Shown: one piece after another, positions 1-9,706 of the stretch
Layout: every line of letters begins with the position of its first letter
Position numbering within the stretch: the stretch's first letter is position 1
Assembly: GCA_963920635.1 (NCBI GenBank)
Contig: OY987302.1
Coordinates: 35,439,278 to 35,503,277 of the forward strand
Reading direction: 5' to 3'
Length of the DNA: 64,000 nucleotides
Source: Pseudeuparius sepicola
Lineage: Eukaryota > Arthropoda > Insecta > Coleoptera > Anthribidae
Translations under genes and position numbers: made by a program
The notes under the pieces: model-generated
What the model was told of the DNA's origin: nothing
What the model saw: the letters and a program-made list of their open reading frames with translations, nothing else
Databases searched by the model: none

Positions 1-2635
1 AATTTTAGGTAGTTGCGAGTTGGTATAACCTGATCTTGTATGGCCAGTAGGAAGCCTTCCGTCTCGGGGAACATTCGTCCCGAGGTCAGCCAATAGTTCG
101 ACGCTAACTTGTCGACATGTTCCTGGTTAACCTCATTAGGCTGTCTCCCGTGCAGTGGCTTCCCCAACCACCTCTGTAGTTTATCGTTGTCGGTTCGGTG
201 GTGATTTTGACGCTCGTGTTCCGTCAGACGTAGCGGTGTTGAGACGTCTGCTCCGCATATAGCTTTATGTAGTGTGGAGCTGTTGGCCTGTCTCTGGAAA
301 TAATTGCGCAGATTTATTATTTGTTGGTCCAATTGCTTGCTGAGGTCTGCCAATCCTCTTCCTCCTAGTTGACGTGGCAGAGTAGTTCTTTCTACGGCGC
401 TACGGGGATGATGTTTATTAGCTTTTGTCAGTAGTGTCCTAACTTTTTGCTGCAGGTTGTTGATGTCCGTGTTGGTCCAATTCACTATTCCAAACGAATA
501 GCTGAGTACAGAACACGCATACGTGTTCAGGGCCTTAAACAAATTCCTGCTGTTAAGATCAGTTCGCACTACTTGTCTTACTCTCTTGATGAATTCATTC
601 CTTAAATCGATCTTCATTGTTCGATGGTCTATCCTTTGAGCTTGTTTCATCCCGAGATACTTGTATGTATCTCCCATGCTCATTGCTTCGATCTCCTGGC
701 CGTCCTGCATCTCGTGTGTGCCTTGTTCGAACTTTCCCCCGACAATGTTAAGTGTGCGGCACTTGTCCAGTCCAAATTGCATTCCGATGTCCCTGGAGAA
801 CTCCTCTACAATTTTAAGTATTTGTGTTAGTTGGTTCTTTGTTGCGGCCATCAGTTTTAAATCATCCATATATAGCAGGTGATTCGACTTGATCGCTTCT
901 GCATTGTTGCTTTTGATAGCGAAGCCTTATTTCGTAGAGTTCAACCGACGTGATAGGGGGTTCTTCGCCATGCAGAACCACAGTGGACTGAGTGAGTCTC
1001 CTTGGAAAATCCCTCTTTGGATGTTGATTGTGTCGGTCTTGATGTTACTGCTTGCGGTTCTGAGTTGTACTTAGTGTGCCAGGTTGTCATAACGTGTTCT
1101 TAAAAGGAAACTATTTTATACAGCTTTAAGATACCTGTGAGCCACTCGTGAGTTATGGAATCTAATGCTTTTTGTAGTCCACATATGCCATGTAGAGGTT
1201 TCGTTGCTTGGAATGAGCCTCGTTGCAGATGACAGATTCTATGAGCTCTTTGCATCTCATTGTGACCTTCACGCAGCCCTTCTGCTGCATTGCCATGATG
1301 TTTTTCCGCTCGCAGTGAGCATATATTCGCTGCGTAAGGCAAGGTGTAATTATTTTGTACAGCGTAGGCAGGCAGGTTATGGGGCGGTACTTGGCATGGT
1401 TATCTGTATTCCGCTGTTCGAGCAAGACTTCATTAATTAAGGTAGTTAGTTATTCATGCGTGCACCACAATTTCTTAATTCAATAATTTTGGAGATGATC
1501 TGGACCTGGTGCCTCCTAGTTGTGGGAATTCTTGATGACATTGGAGACCTCATCAGTTGTGAATTGCTCATGTTGCATCTGGCTATAGTTCCGGCCTATC
1601 TCGCGTTCTTCACTGATCCAGCTTGCACTGACATTGCATGGACCTGGTGTGGCAAGTTGATTTCTCCAAAAACCATCAACCTGTTCTCTGCTAGGGTAGA
1701 AGCCTTTTTATAATCGTTCAAAGAGTTTGTTGTCTCGTTTCCTGTTGTTACTAGCCTTGTATCTCCTCAGACACCCTGCGAAAACAGAAAGTTTTTGTTT
1801 TAATGTATCAAAACATTGTTGAGCAGTGATGTTCGTGGGGTCATGCTGAAAATGCATTTGGGTGCGGCTCATTATTGCCTGCACTGCCCTCTGGATCTTT
1901 CTAGTTCTAACTCCTCTGTCACTTGTCCTATGTCTTTACGGAGACTCTTGGGCCATCCAGATCTTGGCTCCCATTACAGTGATAATTGCCGTTGCGGCAC
2001 AATAGATTAATATGTGCATATGTTCTAATGTTGGTGCCACTGAAACATAGTTAGGTAAAATTCCGTTGTTCATAAGATCGAGCAAGATCGCAAGTTTTCT
2101 GGAAGAATTTAATTTTGGTAGCGGTGGTCTGCTCAGTGGGTCTGTGCCGTCGTATCGCAATACTGCCTTTCTCAGTTGTGTGTCTAAGCTTTCAAAGTGT
2201 TGGTCCATTAATTTCCCCACTGTTGTTCTCTATGTCTATGTGTTCGCCATGGATTTCCCGCTCAACTTCCCTTTTGATAGCGTTAAGTCGCGTTTCTGGA
2301 ATTCGGTTGTTTCTTAGAATAGTTCGATACTGATCTGACACTCGTTGTACAGACACTTGTATGTGTGGAAACTCCCTGCAGAAGTCAGCATACAGTTGTT
2401 GTCGGTAGCCGATCATCTCTTGTCCTAGATTTGTCACCCTGTAAAAAATGCGCATTATCGAATCATTCATGGACCCAGTCTATTTCATGCGTCGTCGTTG
2501 TAATCCCGCCTGAGTGAACGCTGGCTGAAGTTCCCACGCAGCACCTTCGGTGGGTGGAACCCTAGTTCTCGTTTGACTCCCCTGTTGTAGATATTCATGT
2601 TGCTTGCTGCCATGTCCAGCGTCAGCTCCAGACAT
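1..2635 (-). pseudogene. Decayed Dong/R4-like LINE ORF, copy 1 (runs off window start)
   Basis: This is an inverted, diverged copy of the reverse transcriptase ORF found intact at 9707-13105; the window starts inside it, at the point matching about 12465 of that copy. The N-terminal end is better preserved here: an ATG at 2635 (minus strand) opens a frame reading MSGADAGHGSKQ and onward into the shared N-terminus. The frame is broken throughout. The third codon after the internal Met matching 9707 is TAG instead of TGG, and only short pieces of RT remain open, such as 1425-1162 with the conserved YRPITCLPTLYKI block. Around 2215-2225 it also lacks about 80 bases present in the other copy. It cannot encode a full product. 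Confidence 0.9.
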
Positions 2636-2776
2636 GCCCTGGTGATCCCCAGGCAGCGGCCCTATGTCTCTCCATATCCATCGGTTTCTCCCGTAGCATG
2701 GGAGTGACGGCCTGCGGTCGCCTTTTACGACTCGCGAAGCAACGGTAGGAGTATTCTAACCCGCTACCCACACGGG
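2636..2776 (-). other. 5' leader of Dong-like copy 1
   Basis: About 140 bases lie between the first ATG of the decayed ORF and the tandem repeats. The stretch is GC-richer than its surroundings. It includes the complementary pieces GGTCGCCTTTTACGAC and GCGAAGC, which suggest local RNA structure on the element's sense strand. The complete copy at 9596 is truncated inside the ORF and lacks this leader. R2-type elements often carry a self-cleaving ribozyme at the 5' end; I could not confirm one here by eye. Confidence 0.5.
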
Positions 2777-3183
2777 TTAACTAGGATAATGCGGGATCGT
2801 TACACCAAGGATCTGCCCCTCTCACCGGCCAAACCCCTCATTGCGTTAACTAGGAAACACGTGATCTTTACACCTGAGGATCCGCCAGTCTCACTGGCTA
2901 GATCCATCCCTGTGTAACTGGGAGTCACGGGATTGTCACACCCGAGAATCATCCACCGCCACCGGTTAGACCCCTCCCTGCTCAACTGGAGATCGCAGGA
3001 TTGTCACACCTGTAGGTTTGCCCCTGTCACAGGCCAAGCCTCTCCATGCGTAACTGGGAATCGCGGGATCGTCACACCCATGAATCTGCCCCTCTCACTG
3101 GCCAGACCCGTCCCTGCGTAACTGGGGAGCGCGGGATCTTCTCACCCGTGGGTCTGCCTCTCTCACAGGTCAGACCCCCTATG
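2777..3183. repeat. Six ~67-bp tandem repeats at the 5' end of the Dong-like element
   Basis: Six imperfect units of about 66-69 bp follow each other. Each has the pattern TAACTGGGA, a GCGGGATCGTCACACC-like block, a CTGCCCCTCTCAC-like block and GGCCAGACCC. They lie between the LINE leader and a (TTA)n tract, so on the element's strand they form its extreme 5' end. By analogy with the promoter monomers of some LINEs they may be 5' UTR monomers; that role is inferred. Confidence 0.85.
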
Positions 3184-3225
3184 CTTTTATTATTATTATT
3201 GTCATTATTATCAATAATCATATAT
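3184..3225. repeat. (TTA)n tract, likely insertion target of Dong-like copy 1
   Basis: An imperfect TTA/TTG microsatellite directly abuts the tandem repeats. The Dong-like copy at 9596-13223 is also embedded in TAA repeats on both sides, and the Bombyx Dong element is known for insertion into TAA repeats. Confidence 0.75.
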
Positions 3226-3261
3226 TTTTTATTGTATTTATATAAAAAATCCAAAAACAAT

Positions 3262-3620
3262 CATATACAAAACTATAGGCCCATTAAAATTTTGAACAAT
3301 GTTACTACAATTTTTGAAAACATTTTTTATGTCTGATATGAACATGTGAAACATAAAATAAGCAAATTTAAGCTTTGTAATTTGCACTGATTGCGATAAG
3401 GCATTTGATAAGGTAGATCATGGTGTACTCTTGATAAATTGGAAAATTTTGGATTTTTTGAGAAAAGCTTTTAATTTGTCAAAATCATAGACAAGGTGAC
3501 TGTTTTTCTAGTCAAAATATTTCAACCTTAGGAATCTCACAGGGAAGTAACCTTGGGCCATTGCTTTTCATATTATTTATCATTGACTTGCCTGATGCCA
3601 CACAATTTTTCTGTTTAAAA
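3262..3620 (+). pseudogene. Non-LTR retrotransposon RT relic, N-terminal half (Jockey/CR1-like)
   Basis: Translated in shifting frames, this stretch gives the RT blocks NYRPIKILNNVTTIFENIF, then DCDKAFDKVDHGVL (motif A region), then QGSNLGPLLFILFIIDLPDA (motif B region). Frameshifts and stops separate the blocks, so the gene is dead. The following RT block, motif C, does not appear next. It is found about 1.95 kb downstream at 5590, which suggests that an insertion splits the relic. Confidence 0.8.
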
Positions 3621-3947
3621 TAAAATAATAAAAAAAACAACCAAGTATTCATAAATTCCACTTACCAACCCCCTATACCTGCCATCAGCATGGATTGCGA
3701 GATATTGTGAAATCGCGATGGCAAAACCCTTGCTAGCTCAGCTTGAGTCCGGAAGGCGCCACTGGCAATGACTCACGGGCTAGCCAGAAGCCCCCTGATG
3801 GCGTCCAATCCACTGCTCCGCAGTACAGGTATTACTATTCAGCCAAGAACCTAAACCGGGTAGGCCCCTTATATAGTTAGGTACTATTCTATGCCAACGG
3901 AAAACCAAGAAAAAGAAAACCTCACCTTTTGAAATGGACAGCTTTAA
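3621..3947. other. Unassigned segment inside the split LINE relic
   Basis: About 330 bases of moderate GC content with no usable reading frame. A GC-rich stretch at 3700-3860 looks like structured or repeat-derived DNA, but I do not recognise the family. It ends at the TTAA that flanks the piggyBac-like MITE. Confidence 0.4.
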
Positions 3948-4357
3948 CCCTTTCGCTGCAGATGACGCATATATGCGTAATATTATTTATCTGCCACCTC
4001 TGCGGATGACGCATTTTTGTGCAAGGTCTAGCCGCTTCGCTGCGGTATGCGCATATTTGCGTATAAATAATTTTCGTTATTTCGTCACTATTTTTGAGCC
4101 AATCGCAGGCCAATTTTGGACGGGAGACAGGTGGCGACTCGTAGGGCGTCGTTTTTATGGTTAGTAGTGCCTGTAAAGTGTATGGCAAGGCATATTGCGG
4201 CGGAAAAAAGTGGTTAACAATTAAACCTTAGCCTAAATAAAAAAATTGACACTTTATTGAAGATCAATAAACAAAATTGACGCTTGACTGCGGATGACGT
4301 CTATTAGCGCAGCACTGAGGTAATTAAAGGCGGCTCGAGGGCGTAGCAGCGAAAGGG
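3948..4357. mobile_element. piggyBac-like MITE, 410 bp, TTAA target site duplication
   Basis: Perfect 12-bp terminal inverted repeats (CCCTTTCGCTGC at 3948-3959, GCAGCGAAAGGG at 4346-4357) are flanked on both sides by TTAA (3944-3947 and 4358-4361). TTAA duplication and CCCT...AGGG termini are diagnostic of the piggyBac superfamily. Sub-terminal motifs of the type CTGCRGATGACG recur inside (3956, 4000, 4290), likely transposase binding sites. There is no coding capacity, so the element is non-autonomous. Confidence 0.9.
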
Positions 4358-4361
4358 TTAA

Positions 4362-5569
4362 TGTGGCTTGGAGGAGTGATCGCAAAATTTCCTTCTTTTT
4401 TTAACATAAAAGCTGGTAATAATACAAAAAGAATTACGTATGTACGACGTATTTTTCCCTCACACATTATCTGAAATGGACCCGAACGTGCGCACGTGCA
4501 GTTTACGTTTACTTATTTATCCCTTTTGGGGTCATGAATTTACTCTACCTATATTTTCATTACATAAAAGTACGCGAGGGGAAAAACAACAACTTTCTAC
4601 TGAATACCGGTAATTAATTTGAAGGTCTTATCTGGTTGCAGCGATCCTTCCACTTCCATAACCACCAAACAGCTACCATCCAGCCATTTCAAGTCCGGGA
4701 ACCAGCAGACATGTATCTAGCTGTGGGTATTCCATAATCGAAGGACGCTAGATCCGCGCATTCTTCGGGTATTGTCGGCCGATCGCGACGAGGCGTTGAC
4801 AAGGTACCAAAACACGTCAAAATCTCGGCCCAAGAATCAAAATGGCCAAATCAACTTGCTACAATATCTTGACCAAAATATTCCGACGGGAAGACTTGAT
4901 CCGGGAAAACACTGACCAGGAAACCCTCAAACACGATTTGTCTGTCTTATTTGAGAAAACGGACGGTGAAAATTGCAAAACAAAAAAAAAACAAAATCGA
5001 CTCACCTCTTCTTGAGGGCTTTCTTTCCCACACCAATCGATTTTCTTATATCTAATCTATATAATTTTTATAAATAACCATTGGGCCAACCCTTTCTTTT
5101 AACGATGACAGATGAAAGGAAGTGAAGCCGATCCGAAAATCCCTTAATCGGTGACGAAGTGCGTTCGAACCCAAAAAATATGTTCGCAAATTTACTCCAC
5201 CATAACAACACACCCCGATTCGGCACTTTTTCTGTAATTGTATCCAAAGATGATCGGGAAAATCTCCGATATTTCTACAGAAAAACCAAAACGGCTATCA
5301 ACACAACTGCTTGCCCAAGGAAGGAACGGGAACGATTACTGCTCCTGCGCAGGACCTAACCTTCCGCGGTTTTTGACACGACTTGCTGGACTACCAACTT
5401 TCACCTCTACGGTCCCCAAACACAGGCGAAATTCGCGAGTGACTTATGTTAGCCAGCCGGCCAATACGTCAGGCCGGTTCTTCGACTCAAGGTCCGCTAG
5501 ATCGATTTCAATTTCGAAAAACAATTGGAGTGGAAATACCAAAATTATTAAAAACAATATTAACCGTTA
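4362..5569. other. Unassigned segment, no convincing gene
   Basis: This 1.2-kb stretch contains overlapping small frames at 5159-5359 and 5238-5741. The second runs into the LINE relic downstream, and its first ~110 residues resemble nothing I know. The AT-rich leader holds an A-run at 4984-4993. It sits between two pieces of the same LINE relic, so it is probably inserted DNA. Confidence 0.4.
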
Positions 5570-6152
5570 CACTGACTGTGTCACTCTATCCACAAGCCTA
5601 ATGTATACAGACGTTTTTAAACTTTTAAAAACCATATCTGCTAAGGAAGATACGGTCAAGTTGCAAGCTGACTTAAGGTCAATTGTTGAATGGTTTAAAA
5701 ATTGTAATATGTCTCTCAATATCAAAAATGTGCAGTTGTGATGCTCCACTCGCAAAGTTATCGAAGGTTACTATACTAATGATACACAAGTGAAAAGGAA
5801 AAGTGTTATTAAAGTTACTTTCCAAACAAATACTAAATTTTATTGCTACATTAGTGAAATCACTACTAAGGCTTATTGTGCTTTAGGTTTTGTATCTTGT
5901 AACAGTTGTAACCCTCAAGATAAACACAATAATTAAACTTTATAATGCCCTTGTGAGGCCACATATGAAATATGCTTCAAACGTCCGGCCACCTGTGTGA
6001 CACTCGAACTCGGACATGATTGAAAAAGTTCAGAAATGATTTTGTGACATGATCCCATACAGGGCAATGTTGGATACTTTCTAGTTTTAAAGGCTTTGCA
6101 CAAGAGGGGACAATCTGGCTGTTATGTTTATATATTTTATAGTCAATAGTAT
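5570..6152 (+). pseudogene. Non-LTR retrotransposon RT relic, C-terminal part
   Basis: The reading begins at the RT motif C position (LMYTDVFKLLKTI, where YADD is normal, so a catalytic Asp is lost). It continues with DLRSIVEWFKNCNMSLNIKN and, after frame changes, TLYNALVRPHMKYAS and SDMIEKVQK, all typical of the thumb and post-RT region of Jockey/CR1-type LINEs. Stops and frameshifts are many. It follows in order from the motif A/B fragment at 3262-3620. The relic stops abruptly at 6152, where a possible solo LTR begins. Confidence 0.8.
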
Positions 6153-6646
6153 TGTCACGAAAGCCCCCCTTCTTCAGTGTGGTGTCTCCACCACGTATCT
6201 CGAAGGGAGCTTTGTTGGCCTTCGTTAGCAAGGTCCACTGGGAGCAGGAGTCACGAAGCGTAGATTGAAGAAGGCAGCAGGTATAAAGTAGGTTGTTTAT
6301 TCTTCTACTCACAAGGATGTCTCTAATAGCATCTGGGCCATGGCAGGGGGAGGAGCTGTCTGTGGACTGACGCGACTGATTTGACATTGATCACGGAAAC
6401 GTTTATCCCGAAAGAAATAAGCGCGATTTGTCATGACATTGGCTGCGGCTACGACTGTGCGACGCGTCACGTCCACCATGTCCCTCTGACGTACTCCAAC
6501 AGCGCCCCAAAGAACCCTGTTGTCAACCCTCTAGCGGTCCGACCCATACAAGGATGCTTTGTCAGGCCAGACTCACCGGAGGTGGTCAGGGGTTGAGTGG
6601 TTGCTAAGGTGAGCGGTATTCACTGGTCTAGCTCTCGAGCTGAGCA
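6153..6646. mobile_element. Possible solo LTR (TG...CA), 494 bp
   Basis: A GC-richer block starts TGTCACGAAAG and ends CTGAGCA, interrupting the LINE relic. Read on the minus strand it has AATAAA near 6300, followed by a TTATACC sequence and a run to ...GTGACA, as in an LTR. I see no perfect target site duplication, and no second LTR lies in the window. The LTR assignment is therefore tentative. Confidence 0.4.
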
Positions 6647-6770
6647 GATTTTATATCCCTCAATTCTGCTGAATCGGCGGGTAAACTTTGGTCTATCTAG
6701 TGTTTATCTTATTGAACAATCCTCGTATGTTTTATTATTGATTGACCCCTGTATTTATAGATTTGTATAA
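6647..6770 (+). pseudogene. Possible 3' end of the interrupted LINE relic
   Basis: The frame ILYPSILLNRRVNFGLSSVYL is open for about 40 codons right after the putative LTR. It resembles the region near the end of Jockey/CR1 ORF2, where RIxFxxPxxxxR is common. It would restore the order of the LINE if the LTR were removed. The match is weak. Confidence 0.35.
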
Positions 6771-7610
6771 TGTTATCTTTATTCTTGTTTTGATTGAGTA
6801 GAAATGAATTTAAATAGTTCGGTCATCGGTCCACAGATGTCACTTTGTTGACAGTATTAAATACAAGGACTCTGATTTTGATTCATTACATTTATTTTAA
6901 AGTACTAAAGACCAGATTAATAATAACTAATAAGGATATATTTTATGTAGGTAAATAACTGTAATGAACTTCAATAAATAACATGTTAAGAATGTGTAAT
7001 TTGTAATGGTGTCTTGACATTGACGGATGTTGACATTTATAATGTGAAAACAAATGAGATTAGAAAATTGCTCAAGTGTCATGATATGGTTAAGGTAGGG
7101 TGAGGAACTTTGTTCTCCTGTGCAACTTGGTTGCTTTAGTATTGTGTCATGTTTTAAACTTTTTATGTACATTTTGCATGTAATTACTATCAGTTGTATT
7201 GTTTGTAAAGCATGCCAAACAAATAAATATATTCCACTTTATGTTTATTTTCTTTAAGTTTATATTACCTGTGGTTTTATGGTTTGCCCTCAGCATAAGT
7301 GCCATTACACAATAAGTACAATAAGTACAATAAGTACACACTTACCTTATGATTTAAGATTCATGACAATTTGGTGTCAGGTTGCATGAACTGTAGCCCA
7401 ATTTCAAATAAAAATTGCCACCATCCAGAAAGTGACATGTATGGCATTTACAATTGAAGGTTAGGGGTAGCTGCCTTGATCATCATCCCTAGATCTAGTA
7501 ATATCTAATCTTATGCGCTATAGACCATTTAAGTGTGACTTCACTTGACAAATGTCATCCTGCTGAAAAGCAAACGAACCAGGAGAGGCTTTTGTTTACA
7601 TGGGTTTTTA
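6771..7610. other. AT-rich stretch without genes; small 9-bp repeat
   Basis: No supported gene. The 9-mer ATAAGTACA is repeated three times at 7312-7338. Short frames here are random. Confidence 0.6.
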
Positions 7611-7910
7611 TTTTGAAAATCGGCAAATTTTCCTAGTTTTATTGGAAAAATTTCGTATTTGTATTGTGTGGTGGGATGTGCAATAAGCAGGGAATAGGAA
7701 CAACATGGGGTTCTTCAGAAATCCAGTGAATTTGTGATAAAAATCGCTTTTCCAATCTGTGCTGTGAGGGGACAGCATTGTGCTAATTTTACTTGTTTCT
7801 TTTTACGAAAATTCCGTATTTTCCTGTGTCGTTGGGTGTGCAACAAAGTGGGGTTAGGTACAATGTGCGATTGTTTGTAATTCCAATGGTTTTGCATGAA
7901 AAATCGGGTC
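7611..7910. repeat. Diverged tandem duplication of a ~175-bp segment
   Basis: About 110 bases starting near 7660 (GTGGTGGGATGTGCAA) recur in diverged form near 7835 (GTCGTTGGGTGTGCAA). Shared landmarks in the same order include TTCC/ATTCCAATGG, an AAAATCG block and the CTGTGAGG/CTGTTGAGG end. Both copies could encode a CxxGC start like that of a THAP domain, but no continuous frame supports this. Confidence 0.5.
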
Positions 7911-9429
7911 CCTGATCTGTTCTGTTGAGGATAATATCGCGCTGCCTGATATACACATCATCAGCCAGTGCTGGAGTTGTTATTGGCTAGTCAGTCGCAT
8001 AAGTGAGCCGAGCAGCTAATAGCAAGTCGGAAATTTTATTTTTCGAATTTTGGAATTAACAGGTGTGATGAGGCACATTTTGCCTATTTCAACTCAAACG
8101 GTTGATTTTATCGTTATGAAACAAGAATACCCTTTTCTTGCAAAATAAAAAGATGCACTAAAATCATCAACCTGTGAGACCAAAAAGAACCTCAAAAAAG
8201 TTATGAGTATAAAACCCATTGTGCTACCCCGCTTCTACGCCTCTGGTCGATGGGAATAAATTGTTTTTACACAAAATTGTTGCACTTCAGTCACTAAAGA
8301 ACTGCACCAAGTTTCATTTAAATTGCATAACTTCTGTAGGAGTTATTGGGATAAAGATGTTTTCAAACTATACATTTATCACCTTGTAACTTTCTTATCA
8401 TGCATTTTTGGACCCATGTTTATAGGAAACTTGTCCAAAATGACATTTTCTACCTTTACCACCATAATTTAGAAACATCCTGTATATGTACTGTACATAC
8501 CTACCTACAAGATTTTCTCTATGCTACACAAAACGCATTTCTCTCAGTACATAGACAAAATATGATCATCTTCGGAAAAACTACGCAAAACTTTTTTAAG
8601 AAATTGCAGAATTGATTTTTTTGTTTTGTTTTTATTTTATTTGGGATAACCTGTACAGAATTTAATTTTTGCGGAATTCCATATATATTTTTTGAAATTC
8701 AATAGAACAAAACTAAATTTATGTACTATGGCATTCTCGAAATAAGAATATCCAAGCATTTTTTGTTATTGGATTTTCTCTATGTCTAATATATCAATCA
8801 AAAGTCGGGATAAAAGTTAAAATTTTCAAAAATTCAAAGTCAAATATTCCAAACTTTAGTAAAGATTATTACAGGATTTTATACATCACTTTACTAGGAT
8901 TATGGCCCGATTTTTTCTTCTATTTTTAAAATAACCTTCACTTTAGGTTGTTCCAGAAATGTCAATGCACTACTGTATAATTAAGTTATAATTTAAAGAC
9001 AATAAAACTTATAACACTAAAGAAAATAGGAATTTAGGTTTGGAAAAACAACATTTTGTTAGATATTATTTTATGGTCATATTAAAATTATGTTTATTTT
9101 AGAAAAGGATTACAACTTACTTTAAAAGTAGAAGGATAGAGTAAAAATAGAAATGGAAATAAAATATATTCAAGATACAAGATGTTCCATTTAATAAAAT
9201 ACAAGTTCTGTATCTTGAACACAAGAAACACGCTGTGTGAGAAGCTCGTTAAACTCTCAAAATTAACTAATCCGGGCGATCAAGGAAATATAACTTTTTT
9301 ATTTATTATTTTTTCTTACCCCTCTTCATGCCACCCGGCAAGGTCTTACCGAAGATATGATTTTATGAAAAATATACACTCCTATGTTTATTCCTAATGG
9401 CGGGCAAACGAATAACCCATCCATATACC
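7911..9429. other. AT-rich stretch without genes
   Basis: No ORF in this 1.5 kb looks coding. Near 8640-8655 the text GGATAACCTGTACAG resembles the CCTGTA-type ends of small DNA transposons seen elsewhere in the window (35835, 38735, 50780), but no partner end was found. Confidence 0.5.
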
Positions 9430-9451
9430 AGGCTCCCCATATACCATTAAA

Positions 9452-9595
9452 TTATATATATATATATATATATATAATAAGGATGTAAGATCAGCGAGTG
9501 TAAATGTAATAATTACATTAATTAATTCAATTAATTCAAATAATTAATAATAAATAATTAATAAATAATAAATAATATAATAATAATAATAATAA
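9452..9595. repeat. (TA)n, inverted 42-bp repeat-unit fragment and (TAA)n left of the Dong-like element
   Basis: A TA tract (9452-9475) is followed at 9476-9517 by 42 bases that are the exact reverse complement of 13545-13586 inside the hammerhead repeat unit. Next come AATT/TAAT repeats and a (TAA)n tract ending at 9595. The LINE therefore lies between oppositely oriented pieces of the same ribozyme-bearing repeat. Confidence 0.85.
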
Positions 9596-9706
9596 CACGA
9601 ACATCTACAACATGGGAGCCAAACGAGAACTAGGGTTCCACCCACCGAAGGTGCTGCGCGGGAACTTCAGCCAGCGTTCACAGAGGCGGGATTACCACGA
9701 CGACGC

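Noticed and set aside
3922..4188. Overlapping frames on both strands near 4 kb
   Set aside because: They fall inside the non-coding piggyBac-like MITE.
7611..7910. Duplicated THAP-domain exon
   Set aside because: Only a CxxGC-like start is suggestive; no continuous frame or downstream THAP residues are present.
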